This document shows positions 11,749 to 23,880 of a stretch of 64,000 nt of DNA, piece by piece. The first letter of the stretch is position 1. Every line of letters starts with the position of its first letter. The stretch spans positions 29,177,525 to 29,241,524 of the forward strand of contig NC_058159.1 of NCBI RefSeq assembly GCF_020080835.1, in the 5' to 3' direction. The position numbers were made by a program, and so were the translations under genes. The stretch is from Cotesia glomerata. Taxonomy: Eukaryota; Arthropoda; Insecta; Hymenoptera; Braconidae. The notes below the pieces were generated by a model. The model was not told the DNA's origin. It made no database searches and saw only the letters and a program-made list of their open reading frames with translations.

Positions 11749-12966
11749 AAACATTGAATTTTTATCGCAGTTAATAAATGTCATTAAAAAAAAAATGGTG
11801 TTGAATATTTAAAAGACTTGAGACCAATTATACTTGCAAACAACAATAAATGTACTAAAAACAATCATACTGACGCAAGCTGATGAAATACTATCACTTG
11901 CTCACTAAATTGGAGGCAAGAAATAAACTATAAATTTAGTAATTTAATAATTTAGTAATTTATGATCGATAAAAAGTTATAAATAAAGTAAAAATTTGTA
12001 AATAAAATGTCGCGATTGACATTAATAATGTTAAATAAAAATAAAAATTGTTCTTGGAGGCTCAATAATATTTCACGCCTCGACTATACTGACGCTTCTA
12101 ATCTCGACGAATTCCGTTGTCTTGCTATAAATCTATAAATCTTAAAAAAAATAAAATGACTAACTCATGAATCCATTGTGTACGACATGTATGCTCAATA
12201 ATTTCTATTAACAATTAACAATCACTAAATAAATAAATAATTAAATGAGAGCCCTCATTAATTTAAATCAAATAAAAACATAATTAGTTTGTATGAGTGT
12301 AGATCAATTTGAGTGAACGATAACAGAGTAAACAAGAAACAATAACAGTTTAATAATTAAAAAAAAAATAAAAACAACGGTTTTTAAATCCAAACCCGCT
12401 TGTTTCATCTCATTAACAATATAAATACTTAAATAATACACAATATATGAATATATAAATATAAATTAAATATAATATAATATTACACGAGCGTATATTT
12501 CAATTACACTCAATTTGTCATTTTTTACAATTAAAATTTGTACAGATAAATATTGAGCTAGATAGTTAATAGCACTTATTTTTATTTATAATTAATAATA
12601 AAGTATTATTTATAATTAAAATTGCCTGTAATTGAAATATATCGTCCAAGTTAATTAAATTTCTACATACTTAGAGGTATGTCAAGCTCAACTACGTAAA
12701 ATCTTTGTAATCTCTCACTCATATTTACTTTATTTATATTTATATTATTTATTATTTATTATTATAATTATTATTAATAATTAAAAATCATCTTAACGGA
12801 AATACTTATCATCGATATTAAATTACTAATAAGCAATTGTTGTTAACTAGAGTAGAAATAAATAAATTAAGGACTAGAAAAAAAATTAATAGTATGTATT
12901 TATAAAAGAATTTAAAGATCTCGTCAGATATAATATTTATTATTAATTAATTAATTTTTTTTAATG
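11749..12966. other. AT-rich intergenic DNA, nothing recognised
   Basis: No coding or RNA gene found. The slightly less AT-rich patch near 12050-12130 gave no recognisable protein or RNA. Confidence 0.35.
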
Positions 12967-14279
12967 AATTCGCATTACTAATGCCAAAAGGGCGCAGCTC
13001 AACATCTACATTTTTTTTAATCATAATTAATTAATAACAACCTTGCAGTCACTATGTGACTGCCAGGACTTGTGAACTATAAATAAATAAAATTTTGCTT
13101 TTTAAATAATGACTTTTGTTAAATTGCACGGTACTTTCGTAACTATTGACGTTTTTGAAGATATAAGCACATCCCGATGTTACACTCATCAAGAGCTTTC
13201 ATTAGAGTACTCACATGCATTTTTGATATATTTTTCATATATACATATATATAATATATATGAATATATGAAAAATTGATGTGGGTACTCAAATGAAAGG
13301 TCTCGATGAATGTTATGTCAGGGTGAGCTTATATCTTTAAAAATGTCAATAGTTCACGAGATACAAGGTCATTTCTTGATTATGTTAAATTGCACTGTAC
13401 GTTCTTAAATATTGACATTTTTAAAGATATAAGCTCATCCTGATGTTACACTTATCAAGAGCTTTCATTTGAGTACCCACATGTATTTTTGATATATTTT
13501 TCATATATACATATATATAATATATATAAATATATGAAAAATTGATATGGGTACTCAAATGAAAGCTCTTGATGAGTGTAATGTCGGGGTGAGCTTATAT
13601 CTTTAATAATGTCAATAATTAAGAAATTACATTATATTTTGTCAACTTATGATATTTTTAAAGATATAAGCTCATCATGATGTTATACTCATCGAGAGTT
13701 TTAATTTGAGTACCCACATCAATTTTTCATATATTTTTCATATATACATATATATAAATATATAAAATATATGAAAAATTGATGTGGGTACTCAAATGAA
13801 AGGTCTCGATTAGTGTAATGTCGTGGTGAGCTTATATCTTTAAAAATGTCAATAGTTCATAAGATACAAGGTCATTTCTTAATTATGTTAAGTTGCACTG
13901 TACTTTCTTAACTATTGACATTTTTAAAGATATAAGCTCATTCCGATGTTACACTCATCAAGAGCTTTCATGAGAGTACCCACATGCATTTTCATATATT
14001 TTTCATATATACATATATATAATATATATAAATATATGAAAAATTGATATGGGTACTCAAATGAAAGGTCTTGATGAGTGTAACATTGGGATGAGCTTAT
14101 ATCTTTAAAAATGTCAATATTTCACAAGATAAAAGGTCGTTTCTTAATTATGTATCCAGAGATAGAGCATTTTCAAAAGCAGTCTAAATATGCAGTCTTT
14201 TGGCTTAAAAATTTTTTGTCTTAGAGCCAAAAGGGCGTAGATGTTAAGAAGCATTTTTTTGGCATTAGTAACGCGAATT
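12967..14279. mobile_element. inverted-repeat unit enclosing Helitron-like element 2
   Basis: Left AATTCGCATTACTAATGCC and right GGCATTAGTAACGCGAATT are near-perfect inverted repeats. Both are followed inward by CAAAA and by AACATCTAC. They bracket Helitron-like element 2. Related CGCGTTACTAATRCCAAAA sequences occur near 57 and 1118. Either an older element was invaded by the Helitron-like one, or these are the ends of a composite. Confidence 0.5.
13034..14190 (-). mobile_element. Helitron-like element 2, 5'-truncated
   Basis: Orientation minus. The 3' hairpin GCAGTCACTATGTGACTGC is at 13045-13063, with the CTAR end degraded near 13034. At least four quasi-palindromic units follow (centres near 13250, 13515, 13755 and 14020). 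The subterminal block with AGAGCATTTT is present near 14165, but the TC terminus is absent. Confidence 0.65.
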
Positions 14280-15462
14280 AATTAATCGTTCAAGTGTTGT
14301 TGAATATTGTCTATTATACCTGACCAGATTTTTTCGTTCTCTATACAATAATTGTATATTCAGTTATAATATTTATAAGAAGTCAATCATTAATTAATAT
14401 ATAAAAAATATACTAATAATTATTATTATTATTAAATTAATAATAAAAAAAAAATTATCAGCGGTTAAAACGGGATGGGTTAGATTTTAAATTAGTTAGG
14501 TTTTAAGTGCCAAAGTTTCGGCACCACAGTTCGGTGTCAAATGGTTGAGCTGATTAATTAATGAATTAATAAATTAATAAATTAATGAAAAAATGATTAA
14601 ATAAAAAAAAAATTAAATAAAAATTGTTGAGCTTTGCTTTGGAAGTTAGAAAATTGGAAGCTAAATTAAAAGTCGATTAAAAGCCTTGCTACTTTAGGGT
14701 CGCTTAAAAAAATAAAATAAATTAACCAGTCCTTTGGACCATTGCTGTAATTTTGTTCACGCTCGACAGTCTTTATAATAAAATATATTTATTAATAATA
14801 ATTTAATTAATTAATTGATAAAATAAATGGGAAAAAAGTCACGACTTATCGTCACTATTTTGAATTTTAATAATTTTTATTATAATCGGATTAATTATAA
14901 AATGCATTAACGCGATAATCTAAGACTTTATTTTCTTTTTTATATTTAATAAATAATGTAATTAAATAATTTTTAACAACAAAAATACAATAACGCTATT
15001 ATTGCTGTTAGTTACTGTATCAAAATGCTTAATTATAACTTTTACACGACTAGCTGGGTAATTGCGACTAATATTAATTAATAACAATAATAATAATATT
15101 AATAATAATATTAATGATAATATTAAAAATAATAATAAATATAAACGGTTGTAGTATAGTAGTATGCAACAATTTTTACGGAGTAGAGCATAAATAAATA
15201 AATATTGTAAAATAGAATCTTATAAATAGACGCAACTCTCGTTTCCCGAATTTTAATTATCTTCATGCTAAATTATTTAAACTTAATGTTATATGTTAAA
15301 TTTCATGACTCTGAAATTAATCAGGTATCTTTAAATTTATTAAATAAATAAATTATTTTTAAAATTTTTTATTTTTTAACGATAGTTTGTTTGTTAAAAA
15401 ATAAAGATGAAAAAGTTAATCGACATTTAAAAATTTTTGTAATTTTTTTTTTATTGAAAAAA
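14280..15462. other. AT-rich intergenic DNA, nothing recognised
   Basis: Short ATTAAT-type repeats only; no gene or bounded repeat recognised. Confidence 0.35.
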
Positions 15463-16512
15463 CTAGCAACCTTTATAAAATAATGAATTTTGTTAAATTA
15501 CACTGTACTTTTTCAACTATTTATGTTTTTGAAGATATAAGCTTATCTCGATGTTACACTCATCAAAAGCTTTTATTTGAGCTTATATCTTTAAAAATGT
15601 CAATAATTACGAAATTATATTGAATTTGGTCAATTTATGATATTTTTAAAGATATAAGCTCATCATGATGTTACACTCATCAAGAACTTTCATTTGAATA
15701 CACACATGCATTTTTGATATATTTTTCATATATACATATATGTAATGTATATAATATATATGAAAAATTGATGTGGGTACTCAAATGAAAGGTCCTGATG
15801 AGTGTAACATCAAGATGAGCTTATATCTCTAAAAATGTCAATAGTTCTCAAGATACAAGGCCGTTTCTTAATTATGTTAAATTGCACTGTACTTTCTTAA
15901 CTATTTAAATTTTTAAAGATATAAGCTCATCCTGAGGTTACACTCATCGAGACCTTTCATTTGAGTACCCACATGCATTTTCATATATTTTTCATATATA
16001 CATATATATAAAATATATAAATATATGAAAAATTGATGTGGGTACTCAAATGAAAGGTCTCGATGAGTGTATCATCGAGATGAGCTTATATCTTAAAAAA
16101 TGTCAGCATTTCACAAGATACAAGGTAGATTCTTAATTATGTTAAATTGCACTGTACTTTTTAACTATTGACATTTTTAAAAATATAAGCTCATCCTGAT
16201 ATTACACTCATCAAGAGCTTTCATTTGAGTACCCACATGAATTTTGATATATTTTTCATATATTTTATATATAAATATATAAAATATATGAAAAATTGAT
16301 GTGGGTACTCAAATGAAAGGTCTTGATGAGTGTATCATCAGAATGAGCTTATATATTTAAAAATGTCAATAGTTCAAAAGATATAAGGTCATTTCTTAAT
16401 TATGTTTCCAGAAATAGAGCATTTTATCAATGATACCAAATTTAACCATAAATCCCCATTTTATCATATAAATACACTGGACACAGAATTTTTCTTATTT
16501 TTTTACTACAGA
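15463..16512 (-). mobile_element. Helitron-like element 3
   Basis: Orientation minus. The 5' end at 16512 reads TCTGTAGTAAAAAAATAAG, preceded by A. The 3' end at 15463 is CTAG, followed by T. The terminal hairpin has been lost from this copy. It contains three units with the ATGTGGGTACTCAAATGA arms plus a partial one. The small open frame near 16.4 kb is a by-product of the repeat. Confidence 0.65.
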
Positions 16513-17888
16513 TTATTACAAAAAAATTTCATTTGTAAAAAATTCCAAAAACTACAAGTCCAATTTTTAAAAAATATTCTTGAGTTCTAATAAAATGATC
16601 AAAAAAATTAAAAACGTGGGCTAACTTTAGTATTATAAAATAAATTTAAAGATATCTGAATTTCAGCGTCAATATACTTCCTATCTAAACTCCCTTAGAG
16701 CGATACTGAGTAACTAAATATTAATACTACTAATGATAATGATGAAATCGAAATTAAAACGGAACTATTAAAAAAAAAAAAACACATATAATATTAAACA
16801 TAATCCTATACATATTTAAACATTGAATGCTAAAATAAAAAAGTACTCGTTTGAGTAATTATTGAATTTAAAAATGACGTAATAAAATACCATAGCTTGT
16901 AATCGATAGTAATACTAACTGTAGAATACTAATTAACTAATAAAAAACTGTGGTTGCTTTAAAAATCACGGTTATGTAGATTTTTTCTTAGATTATTAGG
17001 ATCAACAAAACTTTATCGAGAACACTTTCTCTCTATACTTATAATAAAAATTTAACAAACGCTAATTATTATTATTATAATTACTTAAATTCTCAACTGA
17101 TTAATACTGAAAATTATCAACAAAAAAAAAAAAAAAAAACAACTTCTTTCATTACATAACATCTGTCAAATTTCCGAATTTATTTTAATCTCTTCTGTAT
17201 CTTCTTTACGGCCACGTAGACTCGACACTCTCCCACCAGTCATCGGGCAAAAGTGTTGTACGACGATATTAATATTTTAGATTTGTAAATCCCTTGTTAA
17301 ATAAACACAAAAATAAATAAATAAATAATAATATTAATAATAATAATGATAAAAATGATGAAGAATAAATAAATAAATAAATATCAAATGTATTTTACCA
17401 GTTGAGGAGAGAATTGTTCTCTAAAGTCAGTGGTGTAATTTAAAATTAACACCACCTTCTCTTTTGAACTTTTGATTATGCCTCAATAATAGCCTAGTTT
17501 ATTATTACTATTACTATTATAATTATAAATTATAAAAAATTATAAATTGATATTATTATCATAAATTATAATAACTATTATTGATATAATAGGTAGCGTA
17601 AAATCCAAAAATGTGGATTTTAAAAATTTGTTATATTTCTATTATACGCTGGGCTGTTTTTCGAGGCAAATAAACGTTGATTGATATGAGAATTCCTGTT
17701 AAAACTGGTGAACACATAATCGCCGCATTGTAATATTATAAATATTATTATTACGTTATTATGAAATTGTTGAAATAAATGAAATGAAAATAAATGTCTT
17801 CCATTTGCTTATAATTTTTTATTCATTTCCACTTAGATTTTAAGTTTTGTTCAAAAAATTTTTTTTTAAATTAATAATAATAAATTAA
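16513..17888. other. AT-rich intergenic DNA, nothing recognised
   Basis: No gene recognised. Simple AAT-type runs near 17330 and 17530. Confidence 0.35.
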
Positions 17889-19015
17889 CTAGCAGCCTTG
17901 CAGTCACTATGTGACTGCGATGATTCGTAAACTATAAATAAATAAAATTTTGCTTTATTGAATAATGAATTTTGTTAAATTGCATTGTACTTTCTTAAAT
18001 ATTGACGTTTTTGAAGATATAAGCTCATTTTGATGATACACTCATCAAGACCTTTCATTTGAGTACCCACATGCATTTTTTGTATGTTTTATACATTCCA
18101 CAAATATCAGAAAAATCATATATATAAAATATATGAAAAATTCATGTGGATACTCAAATGAAAGCTCTTGGTGAGTGTAACATCACAATGAGCTTATATC
18201 TTTAAAAGGTCAAACATTAAGAAATTACATAGTATTTTGTCAATTTATGATATTTTTACAGATATAAGCTCATCATGATGTTAGATTTATCAAGAGCTTT
18301 CATTTGAGTACCTACATGCATTTTGATCTATTTTTCATATATACATATATATAACATATATAAAATATATGAAAAATTGATGTGGGTACTCAAATGATAG
18401 GTCTTGATGAGTGTAACATCAAGATGAGCTTATATCTTTAAAAATGTCAATATTTCTTAAGATACAATGTCATTTCTTAATTATCTTAAATTGCACTGTA
18501 ATCTCTTAATTATCAACTTTTTTAAAGATATAAGCTCACCCCGACATTACACTCATCGAGAGCTTTCATTTGAGTACCCACATGCATTTTCATATACTTT
18601 TCATATATACATAAATATAACATATATAAATATATGAAAAATTGATGTGGGTACTCCAATGAAAGGTCTTGATGAGTGTAACATCAAGATGAGCTTATAT
18701 CTTTAAAAATGTCAATATTTCTTAAGATACAATGTCATTTCTTAATTATCTTAAATTGCACTGTAATCTCTTAATTATCAACTTTTTTAAAGATATAAGC
18801 TCACCCCGACATTACATTCATCGAGAGCTTTCATTTGAGTACCCACATGCATTTTCATATATTTTTCATATATACATATACATAAATATATAAAATATAT
18901 GAAAAATTGATGTGGGTACTCAAATGAAAGGTCTCGACGACTGTAACACCAAGATGAGCTTATATCTTTAAAAATATCAAAAGTTCACAAGATACAAGGT
19001 AATTTCTTAATTATT
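17889..19015 (-). mobile_element. Helitron-like element 4, 5'-truncated
   Basis: Orientation minus. The 3' end is CTAG at 17889-17892, followed by T on the element strand, with hairpin GCAGTCACTATGTGACTGC at 17900-17918 separated by seven bases. About four quasi-palindromic units follow. Two of them (18300-18560 and 18560-18830) are nearly identical, which suggests recent tandem amplification. The 5' terminus is missing. Confidence 0.7.
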
Positions 19016-19563
19016 ATACTTTCCCAATAATTCGAACCATTGCCGCTGAATATCAGTATTTCTATCCAGTAACTATACCTAATTAATTTCTACAAAAAAA
19101 ATTCAAAAACATTTTTTATTAAATTTATATTTTATTAAAGTTTTATCGGTTTTTATAAGAAAATTAAGGTTACTATCATGAACAAATAATAAAGAACGTT
19201 GTCTCAACTTAATAATAAATAACCAAACACTTAAAAATGTAATTTTATAATAAATACATTTAATAATACACCCAAAACTTTCTCATCAATCCAACGATAA
19301 TTATCATCAATAGCTAAATCTCGTTTAATAAATGTTCTTCTTACCATTAATATCAATAATAATCATCATTAATCGTCCTCTTACAAATATAAATTGCTAA
19401 GAATACGTTAAAAAAAAAAACCTTAAAATTAGGAAACTTATCCTAAACTCCCCAAGTAACCTTAATAATTAATTACTCCTCTGATCAACCTTACCAATTA
19501 CTTAACAATAAAAAAATATTTACACTTAACTAAATATTTTTTTATCTCTCAAAAAATCTACGA
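19016..19563. other. 3' flank of the cullin-like gene
   Basis: Candidate minus-strand poly(A) signals (tttatt on the plus strand) lie near 19115 and 19131. No other gene. Confidence 0.35.
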
Positions 19564-21948
19564 TCACGCAAGATAATTGTAAGTATCTTTCTTGCCATCA
19601 ACCCGCTCCAAATATTCCTTCTCAATCAAAATATCAATACACTTCTTAATCATCGGTACCCTAGCCTTAAATCTCGAGTTCAATTGCGTCAAAACTTCTC
19701 CAATAAGCATCTGGTGCTTGAAAGTCTTCCTCATCTTCATAATCCTGACAATCGCAGCCTGCACCAACATCTTCCTGTCCTCCTCCACATGCTTAAGCGT
19801 GGACTCCTGCTCAGCCTTAACCTCGACCTTCATCGGAACATTAATATTAATCCTTAGCTTCTTATTTTTATACTCAGTAAAAAGCTTGACTTTACTCTCA
19901 GGCTCCAATTCAGCTTCAGTCTCTCCATCAACAGTCACCAGAAGCTTAATCTTCAACAAAACTCCAATAATTTGCACCAACAAATCCATCTTAATCTGCG
20001 TGGCCTCATGCAATTGCAAGACTGTAAAAGTAGTAGCCGAATTAAACTGCAGCAGAACCGCCATCTGGAAAGTGGAAGCTTGAAAATTGTACTTATTCTT
20101 AAAACAATTCGTCTGAATCTCTCCCTTGGACATGCTGTACAGCCAATTGAGCTTCCTTCCAGAGTGCTGGGAGGTGTAGAACCCAGTGAACCTCCTTACC
20201 GAGCTCTCAAAATCAGAAGGCAGCGTAAACTCAGTAGAAAGCGTGAACGGCCAAGAGCCAGAAGATAGAACCAAAATCCCAAAATCAAAATCCAATTTTT
20301 CATTACTGGAAGTCGCGATCATTTTTTTAAACTTCTCATTTAAATCCTTGGACAGTCCAATGTCCTGAAACATCCTTTGTAATTTAGATGTGTACTCAAA
20401 CCCACAAGCTGCTTTCATTTTAGAAATCATCGAAGCTTCCGCGTCGTCGCTAGCAGACATTTGATTAACTAATCTCTTAGCGAGCAACCTGCTGTAGAAT
20501 TTCTGGAAGACATCCTTGTCTTCAATGTATTTATGCACTAACATAATCTGTACCAAACTATCTTCAACTTCTGCCTCATCAGCGTTTCTACTGCTCTTTT
20601 TTAATAAAATATCGCAGTACTTAGCCAACAATTCCGGAGATTTACTCGAATTTTTCGCAGTAGCAGCATTGGAATTAACAAATTTTCCGCAAGCTTTGTC
20701 CAAGGCGGTATTAAACCCAACATCGTTTTGAAAAGTATTTTTAACAAGAGGGTAGTAAATTTTGTGGACCTTAAGGATGGTCTCGATGTAGCTTTTAGGA
20801 TCGTTGACGACTTCCTCACCGCACTTTTCAATAGCTTGGAGACCTTGTTGGCATATAAAGTCTTCTAAGATATCTCTGAGCGGGTCAAGGCCATTTGGAG
20901 TCCGGAGTATTAAAGCATACATCCTTCCCATGTCTTCAACTTTGTTGTCCTGAAGGAGAGATTTAAATTCTGTATTGAAAGATTCAAAGTGTTTTTCTAT
21001 CAAAACACGCTCGCAAGTTTTGGTAAGAATTTCTTCCGTAGATTTGTGGAGGTAGACTTTAACTCTCTTATTTTCTTCAGCGAGTCGCTGCTCTACTTTT
21101 TTAACATACTCGCAGACTGAATTGTCCTGGAGGAAACTCGCGCTTTCTAGGGTGTAGAAGCGCTCAGTGTCTTCTAGGAAGACTTTTTCAAAGTGTTCTT
21201 TGTAAACTGAGACCAGAGGGCCGCGAGTGCAAGGATCTTCTTCATTGATTCCGAGTTCGACAAAACTGCTGATTACTCCGGAGATTAAACGCGTGTTTAT
21301 TGTCTCTCCGTTGCGCTCGCGCTCGATTAATTTAAGAAGCGCATTTACTATCTGGGTGCTGAGGGAGGAGAAGACTATTTCGCGCCAGGTTAGGAGACAG
21401 AGCTGGAAAATCTCGAAGATGTCGCGCTTGCCTTCTTCGCACTCGCGACGGACCCAGTGGCGGTTTAGGTAGGAGCAGATCCCGTTGAATACTTGGCTGC
21501 TGAATCTAAAGTCGTCCCACTTGCGGGTGTAGAAGAGCAGCACGGCTTCGTCCATGAGGTCGGTGCCGCCGGTCACGAGGTGGCTCACGTGGTCCGAGAG
21601 GTAGTCGCGGAGCTTCTTGTAGATTTTCATACCCGCGATTGCGTTGTTGTGAGCTTGAGTTTTTCTCTTGCCCTGTTCTTGGATGCTTGTGCAGTAGTTG
21701 TACACGTAGCTGTAAAGCTCCATGAAACGCTGGCGAGACATGGATTTTTGGCTGTAGACTGAGTCCAGCCCGGAACGGAAGTCATCCCAGATTTCGCTCA
21801 AGTCTATTGCTTGCAGGATTGACGGGGGGTCGGAGGCACATTGTGCTGCTGCCATACTCATTTGGAAACTTTTTGGTGGTCTTTCTATTGGTTGGGATGT
21901 CGATTTAACACACCTGGAATTTATAAAATTAATGAGTTTTTTGGACAT
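19564..21948 (-). CDS. Cul1: Cullin-1-like scaffold protein, intronless
   Basis: Scaffold of SCF-type ubiquitin ligases: the N-terminal helices bind the Skp1/F-box adaptor and the C-terminal domain binds the RING protein Rbx1. The 794-residue frame covers the whole family length (human CUL1 is 776). Visible landmarks include YVYNYCTSI in the adaptor-binding region, NRHWVRRECEEGKRDI, SASDDAEASMISK, GSWPF, the cullin-homology LQASTFQMAVLLQ, NINVPMK, the neddylation motif IVRIMKMRK with Lys738, and the winged-helix C-terminus ending in YLA. I compared these with CUL1 from memory; it is CUL1, not CUL2-5. The first 29 residues have no counterpart I know. Met30 or Met32 is a likely alternative start, and a possible splice acceptor (ttccag) lies at codons 11-12, so a 5' UTR exon could exist. 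The complete absence of introns suggests a retrocopy, but no key motif is broken, so it is probably functional. Confidence 0.9.
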   Translation of the reverse strand: MSKKLINFINSRCVKSTSQPIERPPKSFQMSMAAAQCASDPPSILQAIDLSEIWDDFRSGLDSVYSQKSMSRQRFMELYSYVYNYCTSIQEQGKRKTQAHNNAIAGMKIYKKLRDYLSDHVSHLVTGGTDLMDEAVLLFYTRKWDDFRFSSQVFNGICSYLNRHWVRRECEEGKRDIFEIFQLCLLTWREIVFSSLSTQIVNALLKLIERERNGETINTRLISGVISSFVELGINEEDPCTRGPLVSVYKEHFEKVFLEDTERFYTLESASFLQDNSVCEYVKKVEQRLAEENKRVKVYLHKSTEEILTKTCERVLIEKHFESFNTEFKSLLQDNKVEDMGRMYALILRTPNGLDPLRDILEDFICQQGLQAIEKCGEEVVNDPKSYIETILKVHKIYYPLVKNTFQNDVGFNTALDKACGKFVNSNAATAKNSSKSPELLAKYCDILLKKSSRNADEAEVEDSLVQIMLVHKYIEDKDVFQKFYSRLLAKRLVNQMSASDDAEASMISKMKAACGFEYTSKLQRMFQDIGLSKDLNEKFKKMIATSSNEKLDFDFGILVLSSGSWPFTLSTEFTLPSDFESSVRRFTGFYTSQHSGRKLNWLYSMSKGEIQTNCFKNKYNFQASTFQMAVLLQFNSATTFTVLQLHEATQIKMDLLVQIIGVLLKIKLLVTVDGETEAELEPESKVKLFTEYKNKKLRININVPMKVEVKAEQESTLKHVEEDRKMLVQAAIVRIMKMRKTFKHQMLIGEVLTQLNSRFKARVPMIKKCIDILIEKEYLERVDGKKDTYNYLA

Positions 21949-21984
21949 TTTTTACAATTTAATTATTATGAAATAATTAAATTA

Positions 21985-22398
21985 GGGTGTGTGGGTATTA
22001 CTGCGGTTTTTGGTGCCTATTACTGCGTCCTTAAATAAACAATATTAATTGATTAAAATTAAATTTTTAATACATGACTAATATTAAAAAAGGGTTATCT
22101 TACTTTTATATGCAAAAAATATTAAATTTGAACCATTTTATGTAAAGAAAAAGATCGTTTAGTATCACCTCTTTTCGTACAGAAACTCACAAAAAAGTTA
22201 TGGTTTACTACTTGTATAGCCAAGTAATTTTAGTTTATTAATAACAAATTGAATAATTGTTGTACGTGTAAAACTACTATGCAAATATTTTTGTGAAGAT
22301 TTCAATTATTAGCAGCATTTTTTTTTAATTTAAAAAGCTCAAGTACCATTTATTTATTATTGAAATAAAAAAATCCGCAGTAATACCCACACTTATCC
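21985..22398. mobile_element. 414-bp TA-flanked inverted-repeat element
   Basis: Left end GGGTGTGTGGGTATTACTGC and right end, reverse-complemented, GGATAAGTGTGGGTATTACT share an inverted repeat of about 20 bp. The element is flanked by TA on both sides. The two decayed tandem copies downstream read through this point (AAATTAACATTT), which shows an empty site. A Tc1/mariner-like non-autonomous element is inferred from the TA duplication. It sits 36 bp upstream of the cullin-like start codon. Confidence 0.7.
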
Positions 22399-22399
22399 T

Positions 22400-23880
22400 A
22401 ACATTTAATTTTTTTTTATTTTTAAATAAATAATAATAAAGTTAGCCGACGTTTTTAATTTTTTTATTTCTTTTTCATTAATTAAAGTAGAACTAAAAAA
22501 TATTTTTAAAAAATTGCACTTATAGTTTTTCAAGTTTTTTATGAATGAAATTTTTTTTTGTAACAATTTTTTCAATAAAAAAAATTCGAAAAATTTTTAG
22601 ATATCGGCTAACTTTATTCTTATATAAGGTTAGCCGAAATTTTTGTTTTTTTGATTTTGATTAATTTATATTAAATTGGAACTAAAAAAAATTTTTTTTA
22701 AACCGCACAAATTTTTAAATGTTGGCCAACTTTATTTTCATTTTAAATAATTATTTTGTAAATAAAATGTTGAAAATATTATTTTAATAATTAATAATAT
22801 TTAATGATATTAAAATTAGCAGTCACTTGACCATTTTTTTTTAACAAATTTATTTTTAAAAAATTGTATTTTTGATTTTTTTAAATTTCTACGTCAATTT
22901 TTTTTCCTAATTTTTTTGCAATAATTTATTTGTTACCAAAATTCTTAAAATTATTAAATGTCTGGTAAATTAATTTTCATTATTATTTAATAAATTGGGT
23001 ACGTCGATTTTTACACACGTGGAATTTACAAAATTAATTAGTTTCTTGTTCATTTTTTTATAATTTAATTATTTAAATATGAGATAATAAAATTAACATT
23101 TAATTTTTTTTATTTTTAAATAAATAATAATAAAGTTAGCCGAAATTTTTGATTTTTTGATTTTGCTTAATTTATAATAAATTGGAACTAGAAATTTTTT
23201 TTTTTAATTGCACTTAGTTTTTCAAATTATTAACAAATGAAATTTTATTTTTTAATTTTTTTAATAAAAAAAATTCTACAAATTTTTAAATGTTGGCCAC
23301 CTTTATTTTCATTTTAAATAATTATTTTGAAAATATTATTTTAATAATTAATAATATTTAATGATATTAAAATTAGCAGTCATTTGACCATTTTTTAATT
23401 TTTTTTTAACAAATTTGTTTGAAAATTTATTTTTAAAAAATTGCATTTTTAATTTTTTTAAATATCTACGTCAATTTTTTTTCCTAATTTTTTTGCAATA
23501 ATTTATTTGTTACCAAAATTCTTAAAATTATTAAATGTCTGGTAAATTAATTTTCATTATTATTTAATAAATTGGGTACGTCGATTTTTACACACGTGGA
23601 ATTTACAAAATTAATTAGTTTTTTGTTCATTTTTTTATAATTTAATTATTTAAATATGAGATAATAAAATTAACATTTAATTTTTTTTTATTTTTAAATA
23701 AATAATAATAAAGTTAGCCGAAATTTTTGATTTTTTGATTTTGCTTAATTTATAATAAATTGGAACTAGAAATTTTTTTTTTAATTGCACTTAGTTTTTC
23801 AAATTATTAACAAATGAAATTTTATTTTTTAATTTTTTTAATAAAAAAAATTCTACAAATTTTTAATTTTGTAAAAAAAA
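22400..23880. repeat. tandem copies of the cullin-like 5' end and its upstream region
   Basis: GGTACGTCGATTTTTACACA occurs at 22998 and 23576 (period 578 bp), and the block through AAGTTAGCCGAAATTTTTGA repeats with it. Both copies include a decayed version of the cullin-like gene's first ~17 codons: on the minus strand MNKKLINFVNSTCVK, against MSKKLINFINSRCVK in the gene. The gene's own 5' end is therefore the third member of the series. Parts of this unit also occur near 28.4-29.5 kb. Confidence 0.75.

Noticed and set aside
17889..19015. A CRISPR array or ordinary satellite
   Set aside because: Units are long quasi-palindromes of unequal spacing with no unique spacers, and the array has transposon-type ends.
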